64,000 nt of DNA from Macrolepiota albuminosa (taxonomy: Eukaryota; Basidiomycota; Agaricomycetes; Agaricales; Agaricaceae). This document shows, in pieces, positions 45,587 through 59,742 of the stretch; positions within the stretch are counted from its first letter, which is position 1, and every line of letters starts with the position of its first letter. The notes under the pieces were generated by a model that saw nothing but the letters and a program-made list of their open reading frames with translations, was not told the DNA's origin and made no database searches. The position numbers were made by a program, and so were the translations under genes. The stretch lies in the NCBI GenBank assembly GCA_027475525.1, contig JAMWFC010000055.1, positions 1,592,212-1,656,211 on the forward strand, given 5' to 3'.

Positions 45587-46734
45587 TACGTCTCCTCACC
45601 TCTTCCCGCTCTGCTCTCTGATCACTTGTCTGTTCATTCTCACCATCACACTTCGACCACTCCTCACTCTTCGACTTGGCTTCTTCCTTATTCTCATTCT
45701 ACATTCATCTGCATCATCTGCATATACTTCATTCTCAAGATTTTCACCTACACGCGCATTGACCGATTGTATTATCCACCCCTCCTTTCGACCAAGGAAC
45801 ACATACCTTCTCCCCCTCTTCACTTGCCATGGCTTTGCCGTCGCTCACTACTCCAATACCTTATTTTCCCCGCATTGACACCACCTATGGATTTCTGCAT
45901 TGCCCCCTCCACGCCTCTTCCAATCCTTCGCTCTCATTTGGTTTAGAGCCACGCGCATTCCTTTGTCTACATTTATTTGTATCACTCGCGTCATTCGATC
46001 CGGCGCTTGTCCCACCCTCCTTCGACCATCTGTTTTTCATTTCACTTTATTCGGCTCCCTGGATATCATCCTTCTTTTTAATCACCGCTTCTGTGCCCCT
46101 GTGATTATTTGGAGAAGTAAATTCCCCAGTTCCTTACCCCTGCTGCCACATCCACCTCACATCCCACCATCCACATTTTCCGCTTCTCCGTTACACACAT
46201 ACAACATACACTCCTTTATTTTTTTCCCCTCCCTTTTTCCTTTGCTATCTAAGTGTTATTTGTTGTCTCTCGGATTTCTCTCTCTTCCTCTCTTTCTCTC
46301 CTCTGTCCTACTGTACCCCCTCTCTTTCCTTTTATTACTCTCATCCATTTATTCATAACGTGTTCTTTTCTCGATCGTTGTGACGGTCCTGGTAAGGTCG
46401 TTGTGGTATACTCTAGGAGGTATTCAGTCGTTTTTATGTAACATTTATAGAGGAATGCTATAGGCTTGGAATATTATATATTATATATAAATCATCTCGT
46501 AAGTCTGACGTTGAGTTTGTCAATCAAGAACCAAGAATTGGAGCAAGAAGGCTTGTATGTGTTTTGTATGTAAGAAGTAGACAAAAGGAGACCACTCATC
46601 GTCCCCATATGCTAAGGGACGCATATGCAATGTCTTTATCAGAAATGCCGTCAGGAAACTAGAAGTTATGCCATCGGTTAATGATGACATCGTGTGAGGA
46701 TTAGAAATAACTAACGACACGACCCTAGAACCTC
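45587..46734. other. 3' flank of CDC24, CT-rich, no gene supported
   Basis: Very pyrimidine-rich; two overlapping frames (91 and 152 codons, 45.8-46.4 kb) are Leu/Ser/Phe-rich by composition only. Probably contains the CDC24 3' UTR; an AT-rich stretch near 46470-46490 could hold polyadenylation signals. Confidence 0.4.
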
Positions 46735-46737
46735 CCC

Positions 46738-46940
46738 AGCAACCCCTCACCACCTGTCATTTTAAAATTGGTTCATTTCTAATGTACCTTGAGGGTCATT
46801 GAATCGATGATCAGTTGCAGTTGGTGAAATTATGGTACTAAGGCTTATTTGTGCAAGTTCCAACGCCACAGTTGTCGATATTTACGATGATTGAATTGGT
46901 CTTTAGGGGGAAAGCAATTCGCAATTTCAGATTGAAGAAG
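46738..46940 (-). pseudogene. GH28 C-terminal tail relic
   Basis: Minus-strand IIVNIDNCGVGTCTN (near 46850-46900) parallels [14 protein letters not shown] of the intact gene just upstream. The following DNA around the last intron also aligns with 47180-47270 (for example 'gtaccttgagg' with 'gtacctcgagg', and the segment encoding TGGE) but carries stops. Only the last ~60 codons remain. This is a decayed tandem duplicate or the remnant of a lost neighbouring paralogue. Confidence 0.55.
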
Positions 46941-47135
46941 ATTAGTCTTTCATTACATGAAGACACGAGCAACATCGGCTGATACCGAAGCTCCAGAAAG
47001 ACATACATAATCATTCCATATGTTCCATATGCCAAAGGTACATACATAGATACAAAGTATAGTTCAGAAGCTTTATTGAGAGAAGCCGGTTATGCCGTTG
47101 AAATTGGTGATGGGGCCTGGAGGTAGTGTCATCAA

Positions 47136-49174
47136 TCAACGGTATCCTGCGAAAAACGTGGCAACAACATAACGAACCAGCTTCTCCACCAGTCACTTGC
47201 AAATCGGCCCAGTTCCATGTACCTCGAGGATTAAATAAGCTTTGATGAATCGACTTGAGGGACGACGGGCACTGAGACTTACCTGTGCAGCTCCCGACGC
47301 CACAGTTTACAGCAATACGATCAGCATCGCTGTTCACAGCAATATGGGACGTCGGCGAGACAAAGTTGATGCCCTGGAGATTTAGAGTAGGGGGGGCGGT
47401 TCAATCAAGATAAAGCTATCTCAAATCGGGATATCTCACCGAGATCTTAACGCCATTTCCAGGAGTCCCTAAAGTATCAGGGTAACTCTAAGTGATACAT
47501 ATGTTAGATCAACATCAATGATGTCAATTCGGAGAGGCCCGTGCCTGGTCGATGAGGACTCCAAATTGCCTGCACCCAGTCGCTGTGTTTCCCTTTCAAA
47601 GGCTTTGTTCAATGGACGAATGGGTATCACGAGATGACATACAGAGTAGGTGATGTCTGACACACTGGCGTCTGTGGCGCTGGCTTTTGTCTTGATGCGT
47701 AGAGCCTGGTCACTGCAATATCACGGTTACCCCTTGGAGATTTATTTTCAACTGACTTGTCCTACTTGTTGATCACGGTGTTTCCAGAGATCGTAATTCC
47801 TGTCACCGTAGCATCCGAAGAGATCGAGCCCTGAATAAGATCCCAACCGTCAACGAACTCCAGGGGGCAAGGAGACTGATGACGCGTTCACGTCTATCTT
47901 ACGATAGAAATTCCGTGTCCTCCAGTACAGGTGTTGCCTCTGAATACAATGTTAGACCCTTTGTTAATAGCAAGACAGTCATCCTTCCAGGTCGGATTAA
48001 CGCTCATTAAACGATTAATCATGAACTCGTCGTTACCTGATTGTGGATCGAACTGAGCTCCAGGTTAATGTGATGAGCTTTGTAACTCCATTGGACCATT
48101 GATGATAACCCACCTATTCTCGATAGTAAGATCTGTAGTACTGCAGTCGAAGCCGTCCGTGTTGTGACCTGGTTTGTCAGTATTTGGATACCCAAGTCTT
48201 TTTAGAAGTGTCAATTAAACACACCAGCAGCTTTACCGTTGCTTTGGGCGTTTGGCAGATCACCCTGAGCTTGAAATTGACAATTTAGGAGAAGAGAAGG
48301 ATGAGGATGAAGAAAGATAACTCTTACAGTTATCAATCGTTAGACCCGTCATCACGAGGGTATCGGGGTTCGACACGGAATACGTTCGCTGGGGTGAGTT
48401 GACAACTTTTACATTCTACCTCGTCGTTGGTTAGACATTGTCACTTTTGTCGTCAATGATAATTTCCTTACGGAGTAGGTCCCAGAGATTCTAATCCTGG
48501 TAATAGACAGGCGAGTGAGTGCAAGAACCTCCACACAGAGCCAAATACTCACTTCATCATTGGATCAGGTTTTTGAATGCCACCACCGCCACCGAGGCCG
48601 TCCTAAGAAAAAAGTCAGTGTATATGTCTCAATTAGGCAAAGTGGTCAAGTATACCCAGTAGAATGGTCCTCCACCATCAAAGATATGTCCGTTCCCATT
48701 GACTGCAACAGACGTTTGAGACTCTTTGTTAAGCGGACAGCGGTTGCGTGAGTCTCACAGGTGACGGACGATCCACTGATTAAAAGCTCGATTTCTATTG
48801 GTAGAAAGAGAAAGGAATGACTCACCTGACGGTGAACAAGGGCCCGGCCCAGCTGAGGTTGCCAAACTTCACGTCCCCATCTGTCACACTGTCAGAAAGG
48901 AAATGATGGTGGAATTATTTGGCATTACTCACTCATATTTACCGTAGTGCCGTCCATCAGGTCAAGCGTAAACCCTTGTCCACCAGGAACAGTGAAGCTG
49001 TTGATATTGACGGTCGTACACTTGACAGCTGCCGAAACATCTGGATAATAATTGTGAACAACTCTGAAACAACGCATCTTGTCATAGCTAACCTGCTAAG
49101 GAGTTAATCGTACCCGTGCACGCATTCGTGACTTGTATGCCGAGAAGAGTCGAGATTAAGAGTGCTTTCCACAT
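47136..49174 (-). CDS. Glycoside hydrolase family 28 (polygalacturonase-type), secreted
   Basis: Starts [18 protein letters not shown] (likely signal peptide) at 49174; an in-frame ATG 9 codons upstream is an alternative. The catalytic signatures are all present: NTDGFD (about 48141-48170), NQDDC, split by an intron after the Gln, GGHGISIG and RIKTK. A 21-bp microexon (48037-48057) supplies SSIHNQ just before DDC. The C-terminus is [24 protein letters not shown] with stop at 47136. More than ten short introns. The family hydrolyses pectic galacturonans of plant cell walls outside the cell; endo or exo action cannot be decided here. Intact catalytic residues suggest activity. Confidence 0.88.
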
Positions 49175-50082
49175 GTTGAGCAATGTGTTGCAAACTGTCA
49201 TATTGCAGATCTTATACTTGTATGGGCGGGCCGGTGAGGACTGTTTAGTTCCGGTGCTTGACCTCCAGGTCAAGCCATGTGTTAATTGTTCACAAGCTCT
49301 ATTCAAGGTATCAACTTGCTCCGTCGTTGGGAAGAAAAGTTAGATAAGTATAGACCTACCTAGTATCACGCGACTACTCCCATGCGAGTCCATAGTCAGG
49401 TTAGGAGAACGCAGCATCCACCTGATAGATGTAAATGTACTGAGCAGAAAAGTCGTCGGGTTGTTGCTAAAAGTTGAGTGATTCCCTCAAATTCATCTTC
49501 GCATGCCACAAAAATTAAAAGATCAAGCTTCTCTATAACAAACCACCGGGTTCGTTGGTCTAAGAATAGAGCTCAAGACAGCTTCGCAACGTGGCTCATT
49601 GAACATGAGGCCTCAGTAACTTCTGGCGGTCATGTTCAAAATAACCAACGACAGTCCTGCGGACAACACGGTCATCCAGATCAGCCCAGCTAGAGCCGTT
49701 TATTGAAAGGCTTTGTGTCTATCACTTTGAGGACTTTGAAATGTTGCAATCTCTGATCGCAACGAAAATCAATGGCATTCAGGACGTATGCTAGACGTTA
49801 TGTAATGAGACAGAACAGGATTAATACCTAGTGATTCAGAACCCATGGAATAAGATACAAGGGAGCGAGTGGTTTGAGTCCGGAGTCGGGCACATTGCAT
49901 TACAATTGGACGACCAGATAATGCAAGTGCAATTTTACGGTGCGTTCCAGGCATGATACGGCATGAAAAGCATTATGGAATGTTCAATTAAGGGTGGTGA
50001 TGCAATTAAGACCTGATACCCGGTCAGCGTTGATACGGCATGAAAAGCATTATGGAATGTTCAATTAAGGGTGGTGATGCAA
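49175..50082. other. Intergenic, includes GH28 promoter
   Basis: No coding signal. Its right end enters the 77-bp duplication at 49954-50107, the only one found in the gene island. Confidence 0.4.

Positions 50083-50107
<25 letters not shown>
49954..50107. repeat. 77-bp tandem duplication, two copies (no. 20)
   Basis: 49954-50030 is repeated at 50031-50107. The right copy holds the probable stop codon of the arginine methyltransferase gene. Confidence 0.95.
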
Positions 50108-51581
<1,474 letters not shown>

Positions 51582-52727
51582 ATCATGACCGCTCGTAGAA
51601 GCGTGGTGTATCGTCGAGGGTCCTGCACTGTCCATGGAGAGAGGGTAAAAGAAAGAGAGATGATCGATAGAAAGGAATGAAGATTTCTCGGTTGGTTGTC
51701 GGAGCTCGGATGTAAAAAAAATGAAAGCGCGCTTGTCCAAGTCTAGAAGGTGTACGTATGTAATCAGGTGTCAATACAGGCACGCACTTCGCGATCAGTG
51801 ACGCTGCATTTCCCAGCACCGCCTAGCCACGGTACGCAGCAGCGTCCGCAGTTGGTTGGGTATAAAGTCAACTTACGGGATTTGAATAATGATTATTGAC
51901 TTAAATACTCAGGCAATGGTGGGTTGCGCATGTTCTGTATTGACCGTATCTAATCTCGACTGTAGACGAGTGGATTACCCCAGGACAGCCCTCCGTCCTA
52001 TGAAGCAGCAACTGATGATGGGAACGGTTGTGCGTGAGGGATTATCATTTTTATCTCTGATATCTCTAACCTAGGTATATCCAGATGCCCAGGAGGGCCA
52101 TGAGGGAGTGCGCAAAGGCGTTAGCCACGACAATAAACGCCCAATATCAAATTCAGCGCATAGTGAACTTCAATATGCAGGACCATCCAACACAGTGCAA
52201 CCTGTACACATCCAGATGCTACCAACTGTCTATCATTACGTCAATCCTCGTATTGGAGAACACTTAACTACTCGCCTTCCCCCGAATAACCCAGAAATGA
52301 TATGCCTCCAAGAGGGCCAACACATCCTTCACACACGATTCGGTATCATCGGTACATATCCACAACTATCTTCACAAAGAAGATTGCTGATCCACTGACC
52401 AGGTATACTGGCTGCAATATTCTGGTTCCCGTTAGGAATTGGCTGCTGCATTCTGGACAGACACACCCACTGTCAACGATGCGGCGTTATATTGAGTACC
52501 GGATGCTCTTAGAGCCTTGCTTTGTCTATCTCTCACCGATTATTTGTGTTTATCGCATACTATGACTTGACTTGATAAATCTGTATTATTGACCTACTTG
52601 TTGCTCACATCTATTACGACACTGAATTTACTCTTGTCACGTGGAGTTTACTTTCATAACCATCAACTTGATTCAGTAACACAAAAGTCTCAAGAGCAAC
52701 AGTGGCGACGTCCAGATTGTTGCAGAC
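51582..52727. other. Divergent promoter region, PRMT1 / gamma-tubulin complex gene
   Basis: About 1.1 kb with no supported gene; the two flanking genes point away from each other, so both promoters lie here. Confidence 0.45.
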
Positions 52728-55700
52728 ATGTTCCATGGATACTCCAACGAATTTGATACGCGGCTGGGGGATGAATACATGCCATTAGAGGATACATTAT
52801 CCCTAGATGACTTGCAAGTTCCTCTTCTCAGCTTACCGCCTCTTGCGCGTCAATTCTGCATCCCACAATTGACCGATAAACCACAAAATCCCATCATGTG
52901 GGCGTTACGGCGAGACCAGGATTCAATGTCTACGTCACTGCTATTCAAGCATCCTCAAGAGTTTGGATCACTCGTCGTGGATCCACCATTGAACTCGCGG
53001 CCTAGGATTTCTGCTTTTGACTTCTGGAAAGATGCAATAACGCGTGATCTAGGCAATAAAGTGTGTCTTCATCCTTGTTGTATATTATTGTACTTTGACG
53101 ATTATAGGACAAAGTTCTCTCCTGGGACCGGCTGCGTCATTTCCAAACCAGACAAGCATCTTCCACCGGTTTCCTGTCGGAACAAGATGATCTCGTAGTC
53201 GCAGCCGCGAGATATTGGTATGCTCATTTTCCATACACCTTGCTCTTTTTCACGTTTTATAGTGTCAAATCACATCTGCGGGATCCGGAAATTGAGACAA
53301 TGTATGTCAGTGAAAGTAACATTCTCAATGCGTTCAAGATGATTGTCGTCGGGATCTCTTCTGTGTACCACACGTGGAATCCTGAAGTGGAGCGTTTTGT
53401 ACAGGCTGGTGTGGCAGATAAGAAAACAGGGCAAATATTGATTGATGGAAAAGATGAGGTTGTTAGTCAAAGGTGGGCATTATGTCTTCTTTGCGTCGCT
53501 TTCTTCACGTAGAAGTACATTTTTAGTTTCATCTCACGGTTTACCACAATTGGAACACTTCTCCGGCGTTTGGAGATGTTATTGACATCTCTCCGAGCGA
53601 GGTGTGTGGCACCAGACCTCAACGAGTACATTCTGATTGTAGTCCAGGTCTACTCAGGATGGTCCCACTGTCCATGCTTACGCTCATGTCCTGGCAACAA
53701 TTATAGCTTACTTCCGTCAATCACTTGCAAAATCCCCACCAATAAATGATCTTCTTTCGCCACAGAATGCCCTTACGGCGATATGGATGCACTATGAGAT
53801 ATACGAAGAAGCTCTCGTCGCTCTTGCGGAGCCGTATGGCCGGGTTTGTATTTTCTTTCGCCGCTTTCGTGAGTCTGATTTGCCTCGGTCTTAGGACGAG
53901 CAAAAGACACCCGAAGATTACCCCACCTTCGATCCATCGCCTATCGCGTTGTTATCCTCCATCTACACACATCTGGAAAAGCACATCGAGCGCCAATCTC
54001 CTCATACTATTATCTCCATATTTGCCTTTATGTTGACACACGTTTCTCATGATTATTTCCAACACCTATCGCAATCCGTGGGGTATGGCACGGACCGAAT
54101 CAAAAAGGCATCTCGTGGCACTGGCGATTACTTCAACAGAAATTTTCCAGAGGACGAGGAAGAGGTACACGAAGAAGACATTTTTGATATCCTTGAACGA
54201 GTAGAAGAGATATTCCCAGAATTCTTTCCTCGGAAACTTCTAGACATCCTGCCTGCAGCCCGGAAATCTCTCGTCTTGTTGGAGAGAGCGCGACCGGACC
54301 ACCCAATGTTGCAACGCACAGTGAAACAAGGCACCATTCATTGGTTTTGGACAGAATCACTTATTGAGGCGGCATGGAAAGGGAACTACCCGCACTATCC
54401 AGATGGGATGAGTGAGAGTGTTGATGACTCCACTCTTTCTGTCAAGGATTCAGAGAACAACCAAGAGTTGGCCATATTCCGTATATTTGACCAAGAGCCG
54501 GGTATAAGCCCAGCTATATCGACCACTCTAGCGATGACCCAAAATCTGACAGGAACTCTCCAATCTTTTATCGACGTATTTCCCGCTTCTTTGCCATCTA
54601 TAACGCCGACACTCTCTCATCTCACGTCACTTGTTCTTGCTCCCCTGTTGGACCACGCGTCTGCTCTCTCTAGTGCACTACTTGATCTTTTCCTTGCTCC
54701 CTCATCAGCCGCCCAGGACATCCTCAGCTTTGAGGCTCACCTCACCCTCCTCCGCTCGTACCTACTCGTTACTTCCCCGCCTTTCAAAGCTCGACTCGCT
54801 GCTGCTCTCTTTTCCGATAATGCGGCTGGGGATGTCAGTAACGAGGTTCATGGCATGGCCGTACGATCATTGCGTCGTAAGCCCAGCAGCAGAAAGACCA
54901 CACAGCAAGAACAACAACTGTGGGCTGTGGGCTTGGCTCCTAGTCTGCTTGAACGAGAAATGTGGCCACCCGTTGGGGCTGATCTAAGTTTCTTCTTGCG
55001 AACCGTCATTGTGGATTCCATTGATAGTCATTGGAGTGGGAATTTCGTGGAGTATGGACGACGTGAGAAGGTTCAAAGTCGTGTACTCGAGGAAGCGGAA
55101 TATCGGCTGGGGTTTGCGATCAGAGATTTACCCATTGGGTCTGGGAGGGATAAATGGCTTAATCCGTTGTGTGAGTAGTCTCTTTCTAACGAACCTGAGA
55201 TGGTTATTGATTTTTCCCTCTATATGAAGCCATTGAGTGCGCCTTTTTTGTCTTGTTGTAGACGAATGCTCACTGATTCTTGCATTGCAGGGCATTGGAT
55301 TTTTTGTATATGGATTATAAACCTCCAAGCGCACTTGAAGTACTAATCACACCTGATATACTCTCAAAATATCAGCGCCTCTTTGCATTCATCTTGCGAC
55401 TTATGCGAGTCGAACATGCCGTAATCTCATTATTCCGCATGACACGAGTTGCAGCACAACCACTCTTTCCCACCTTGACGTCATCTCGCAAAGCGCTTTT
55501 CCACTTCAGATTCGTTGCGCAGAACTACGTGTCGAACCTCTCTGCGTACGTCTTCGACACTGCTATCTCCGGAAACTTCGATCCTTTCCTTACGTGTCTG
55601 TCCATGCATGGCAAAGACGAAGACAAGAATGAGACAACTGCTAGCTTTTCTGACGTGTTCGCCCTCGCTAAAAGCCATTCTGCGTTACTGGATGACATAC

Positions 55701-56225
55701 TCACAGCATGCTTGCTAAGATCCGGGCAGCGTGCTATTGGTGACGTCTTGCAAAGCACTCTGGAGCTGATCCTCGAATTTACAGTGTTCGTTGGTCAGCT
55801 CCATCGCGGACGAGTTGAAGAATACGAGGCTGCGATGACTTTAAAGGATATTTCGAAGAAGTTCTTTAGTAGGATGGCGACACTGGTCCGTTTCCATTTC
55901 TGATTTTGGATAGTTAGTGTATGTGCTGATATCGTGGTGCTAGACGAAGGTTCTAAGAGGATTGGCTGACAAGAACGGCCTTTCAGAGAGGACTATGCTG
56001 TCACAAGGCTTGCCGCACAGGGGAGAAACGCTACGCAAGCCGGCAGGCGGCACAGATGCATTATACCATCTTCTCATACGTCTAGATCTCGGAGATTTCT
56101 GGGTAAGCAAGTCTTCGATAACTGGAAAAGCTTGGTCATGAGGCTTCAAACCGTTTTTTTGTTCAACGACTAATCAAAAGTCATTGAATCGATCATCAAG
56201 TTCAGCGTCAAATGGTTCATCCTAG
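52728..56225 (+). CDS. Gamma-tubulin complex component (Spc97/Spc98/GCP family)
   Basis: Starts MFHGYSNEFDTRLGDE. Early exons: 52728-53060, 53108-53217, 53263-53472, then 53527 onward. The long exon around 53.9-55.18 kb and the next (from about 55291) carry the family core, including TIHWFWTESLIEAAWKG and, in the second conserved region that contacts gamma-tubulin, SALEVLITPDILSKYQRLFA and LRLMRVEHAVISLFR. It ends ...LLIRLDLGDFW plus a Ser-rich tail (SLNRSSSSASNGSS), stop at 56223-56225. The family forms the ring complex that nucleates microtubules at spindle pole bodies. Size (~950 aa) and divergence suggest a GCP4/5/6-like member, but the subtype is not settled. Little or no linker insert is visible between the two conserved halves. 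Confidence 0.8.
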
Positions 56226-57126
56226 TCCTATGCCCTCCATCCCGTGGATCAATTCTGAAGAGTAGGGGACCTCATCAGCTCTGTCGTATGCATACCAAAC
56301 GAGAATCTTGATGTGGAGCAGCTGCGATATATCCGCGTCACCCAGCACGAGTTCCACAATCAATTTATCGCGATCACCTTATCGCGAGTGTACTGTTAGC
56401 TAGGTATTGAACCTACAAGTCCGAACTTTCAATATCCGGCCTATTTCGAATCTTCTTTCGTGTCGTTTTGCTAGTCACAGCATCGGGACATAGTCCTGAC
56501 ACCATGGGCTTAAACCAGTTCCGAGAGCTAGTCGTGATGCGGTCGCTGAATCGAGACCATTTACAGATTCGGACAACCATCCTGGAGAGGTAAATGTTAC
56601 TCGACTTAGCCAAGACCGAGGCCCGGACCGCCTTTATCGTGAATCGAGGTTCTCAGGACCGTGGATATCTGAGGATACCTTGAGGAGTGGTAAATTTGGG
56701 TTTGCGGATGCGGTGCAGACCATGCCATGTTTGAGGATTGCATGCACCGGCGATCTCGCTAGAGACTGGATTGTAGCCCTACCATGCCACGAAATCCAAT
56801 CCAACTAAAGTTTTAATATGCAACTTGGTCAGTGACCAGTTCAGTGTTCAGTGCGAAAGGTCGGATTATTCCGATGCATGAGTATTAAGGCGAACTCAAT
56901 GGCATGAGGATGCCACGGTATTGGATCGAATAGTGTTGTAAGCATTACAAGACGTCGTCAGTTGACAGGCATATCTTCAATGATCAAGTAACTTTTGGTC
57001 GCAGTTCCCACTCGCGATTCCTCTCGGGCCGGGCCCTAGATGGAAGTAAAAGTAATTCCTGAAAGACACGCCTTTTGTTTCTCGTACTGTTACCACGGAC
57101 AACAGTGTCGCAAGGATTTCACAAGT
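56226..57126. other. Intergenic, no gene seen
   Basis: About 900 bp between two plus-strand genes, with only short unsupported frames; includes the 3' UTR of the upstream gene and the promoter of the next. Confidence 0.45.
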
Positions 57127-57879
57127 ATGAGCCGACCAAACGCAAAGACCCATGAAGAGTTGTACAATGCTGGAATGGTTCTGCGAAGGAAGGTCATGGT
57201 GTGCTGTCTGCTTGTCCGGTTACAGGAAAAGACATTGAGGGAGCTCGTTGAAACTAGGGTGATGATTATGTAGACAACCAGCTTGCAACGGTCGAGTCAT
57301 GCCTCCTCGGACTAAAAGTTTATAAGCTAATAGTATATTTGGTGTAGGGAACATCTGAATTTATGAAGCCCATGCAAGAGGTGCGACAAGCGTAATCAAT
57401 TGTTAAAACCTACTCATGAATTTTAGATTGCGACAGAGGTTTTTTTGACTAAAAGCTCTTTTGATATAGTACTGAGCGATTATCATCCTACAGGCAGCAT
57501 GGGGAACCATCTGGACACGCCCAGGACTGGAGTTGAAGCAGCGCAGCTTGATCAACATCGCTTTACTTGCATCGCAAGGAAAAGAAGCAGAGGTAGGATA
57601 CCCATCTCGTTGAGTTGGCAGCCGAGCGCTGATTGACAATCATCTGTCTCCAGCTTGCAGGCCACATTCGGTGCGTCAACAAGGTGGTATAACGTGGATT
57701 GGGTCACAGCCCTGATGCACAGCCCTAGTGGCGCGGTAAACAACGGTGCATCCGTAATCGAAATCAGAGAGACACTGTTGCAGACTGCCATGTATTGTGG
57801 CATTCCCACTGGAATGGCGAGTTTCCGAGTGGCAGAAATTGCCCTGGCAAAGTTGGCCGAAGAAGGCAAGAAGGTTTGA
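57127..57879 (+). CDS. Carboxymuconolactone decarboxylase (CMD)-family protein
   Basis: Small multi-exon gene. MSRPNAKTHEELYNAGMVLRRKVM joins to GDDYVDNQLAT, GTSEFMKPMQE, IATE, AAWGTIWTRPGLELKQRSL with NIALLASQGKEAE, LAGHIR and the last exon ALMHSPSGAVNNGASVIEIRE to KLAEEGKKV. The Glu-rich signature and the TRPGL.LKQRSL and LAGH.R motifs are those of the 4-carboxymuconolactone decarboxylase/AhpD-like superfamily (protocatechuate branch of aromatic degradation in bacteria). Fungal single-domain members have little-known roles; I infer no specific substrate. Six short introns; about 150 residues, normal for the family. Confidence 0.8.
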
Positions 57880-58219
57880 GTAAATATATATGATTCAAGG
57901 AAGGCTCCATCCAGTTGACAGGACGCTCTGAATGTATAGTCAAGAGAGATGTGTTTGAAAATAAAACAGGACAGAAGTAGCCAGAGTACTCCAGTCTATC
58001 CATACATCAGCTGTCGATCGATTGATCTTTCTGATTCCGGATGGCCCGGGTGTTCAATCACGTGAGCAAGCAATTTCTACCAACGGTTCTGGCTTTCTCT
58101 CTTGTCGTGTACCTATCACATATCGGCGAAAACTATACCCGGATACACCTAAACGTCCTAGAGAACCCCGCCTTTGGCTGTTTTATGCACAGTGTACTCT
58201 CTTTACCTTGATTCGTGTC
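57880..58219. other. Intergenic, promoter of the carrier gene
   Basis: Nothing recognisable; an upstream frame continuous with the carrier start (from 58022) is open but has no ATG giving a conserved extension. Confidence 0.45.
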
Positions 58220-59742
58220 ATGACCACTGGCACCAATACTTCTACCCCTGAACCGCATTCTCAACCAAATTTGGACTCGAGTTCACGTTCGCTATCCTCG
58301 AAGGAAGTTATGCAACAACCTAAAGAGTCTACGGGTTCATTCCTCACACCCGAAATCGTGTCCTTTTTTATTGGTACGTGGTTCATTCCATCTTGTCTGT
58401 ATGATGACAATTGATGTTGAGTAACCAGCCGGAGGCTGTGCGGGTGCTGCATCGCGTACCGTAGTGAGCCCACTAGAACGCCTGAAGATCATCCAGTGAG
58501 GTCTTATTCGACCTTTCGTCTCGTCTATAATCTGATGTCTTCATGTTACAGACAGGTTCAGCCACGCACATCAGACGGGCAGTATAAGGGTGTTTGGAGG
58601 AGCCTTGTCCGGATGTGGAAAGAGGAGGGGTTTAAAGGCTTTATGCGTGGGAATGGGATCAACTGTTTGAGGATTGTGCCCTACAGGTGAGTTTCACGCT
58701 TCCTCTGATAGTTGTGGTTGTAATTGCAAATCACTTCATTGAATAAGTGCTGTGCAATTTACCACTTACGAACAACTCAAGAAAGTGAGCACTTCCTTTG
58801 TAGATTACTGACGTCATCCTTATAATCTGGTGTAAAGTTTTTCACTAGACATGGTTCAAAAGAGCTTGACACTCCCAAGAGACTCGCAAGTGGAGCTCTT
58901 GCAGGTATAACGTCTGTCTGTACGTAAATTAAAGATTGAATGCCGCCATCCTTGACACTCATGTCGATAATATCAGGTGCAACATATCCCTTAGATCTTG
59001 TGCGGTCTCGACTGTCGATAGCGACAGCATCCGTCGCCCTTGCCGTAACTTCTTCCACAATACCTACGTCTTCTTCAGTATGATCGCCATCCGTCAGCTC
59101 TGCCAATCTTCTAAACAATTCTCCACAGCCACATACATCCTCCATACCGAAACATGCTACTGCCGCTGCCTTCCATACTGCGTCTCTCGGGAAAAGTTTT
59201 TCTACTGCCACCGCCTCAGGCTATACCAAGGCGGACCTGTCCATCAAGGGCATGACTCTCAAGATTATGCGAGAAGAGGGTGGCATTCGGGGACTCTACC
59301 GTGGCCTCGTGACGACGTCTGCGGGTGTTGCGCCTTACGTCGGCATCAATTTCGCTGCCTATGAGTTCTTGCGTGGAATCATTACACCGCCAGGGAAAAG
59401 CTCGGTGTGGAGGAAATTGACTTGTGGTGCTCTCGCAGGAACAATTTCGCAGACATTGACATATCCATTCGATGTTTTGAGGAGGAAGATGCAGGTGGCC
59501 GGAATGAAGGGAGGTTCGGTAAAGTATGATGGTGCTTTGGATGCTTTGAAGAGTATCATCAAGGCGGAGGGTGTTGTTGGGTTGTATCGTGGCCTGTGGC
59601 CGAATCTACGTAAGCAAAGAACATGCTCCAGTCTAACAAAACGTGCTAATGGTACGCTATCCTTGCAGTGAAAGTTGCGCCCAGTATCGCTACATCATTC
59701 TTCACATATGAGCTGGTCAAAGACCTACTCCTACCTTCTTGA
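58220..59742 (+). CDS. Mitochondrial carrier (SLC25) protein, YPR011C/SLC25A42-like
   Basis: Starts MTTGTNTSTPEPHSQPN (Ser/Pro-rich, no carrier homology), then three carrier repeats with the signatures SPLERLK, YPLDLVRSR and YPFDVLRRK (P-x-[DE]-x-x-[KR]). Also GAASRTVVSPLERLKI, FMRGNGINCLRIVPY, GLYRGLVTTSAGVAPYVGI and GLYRGLWPNL; ends ELVKDLLLPS. It has about seven exons. This subgroup spans the inner mitochondrial membrane with six helices and carries nucleotide-like solutes (APS/PAPS for yeast Ypr011c, CoA for SLC25A42 relatives); the substrate here is inferred only from the AxxRTVVSPLER motif. The middle region (about 58.98-59.22 kb) includes an exon-intron stretch whose exact joining I could not fix. 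Confidence 0.88.

Noticed and set aside
45829..46358. Overlapping 91- and 152-codon frames downstream of CDC24
   Set aside because: Strong pyrimidine bias gives Leu/Ser/Phe-rich frames; no motif.
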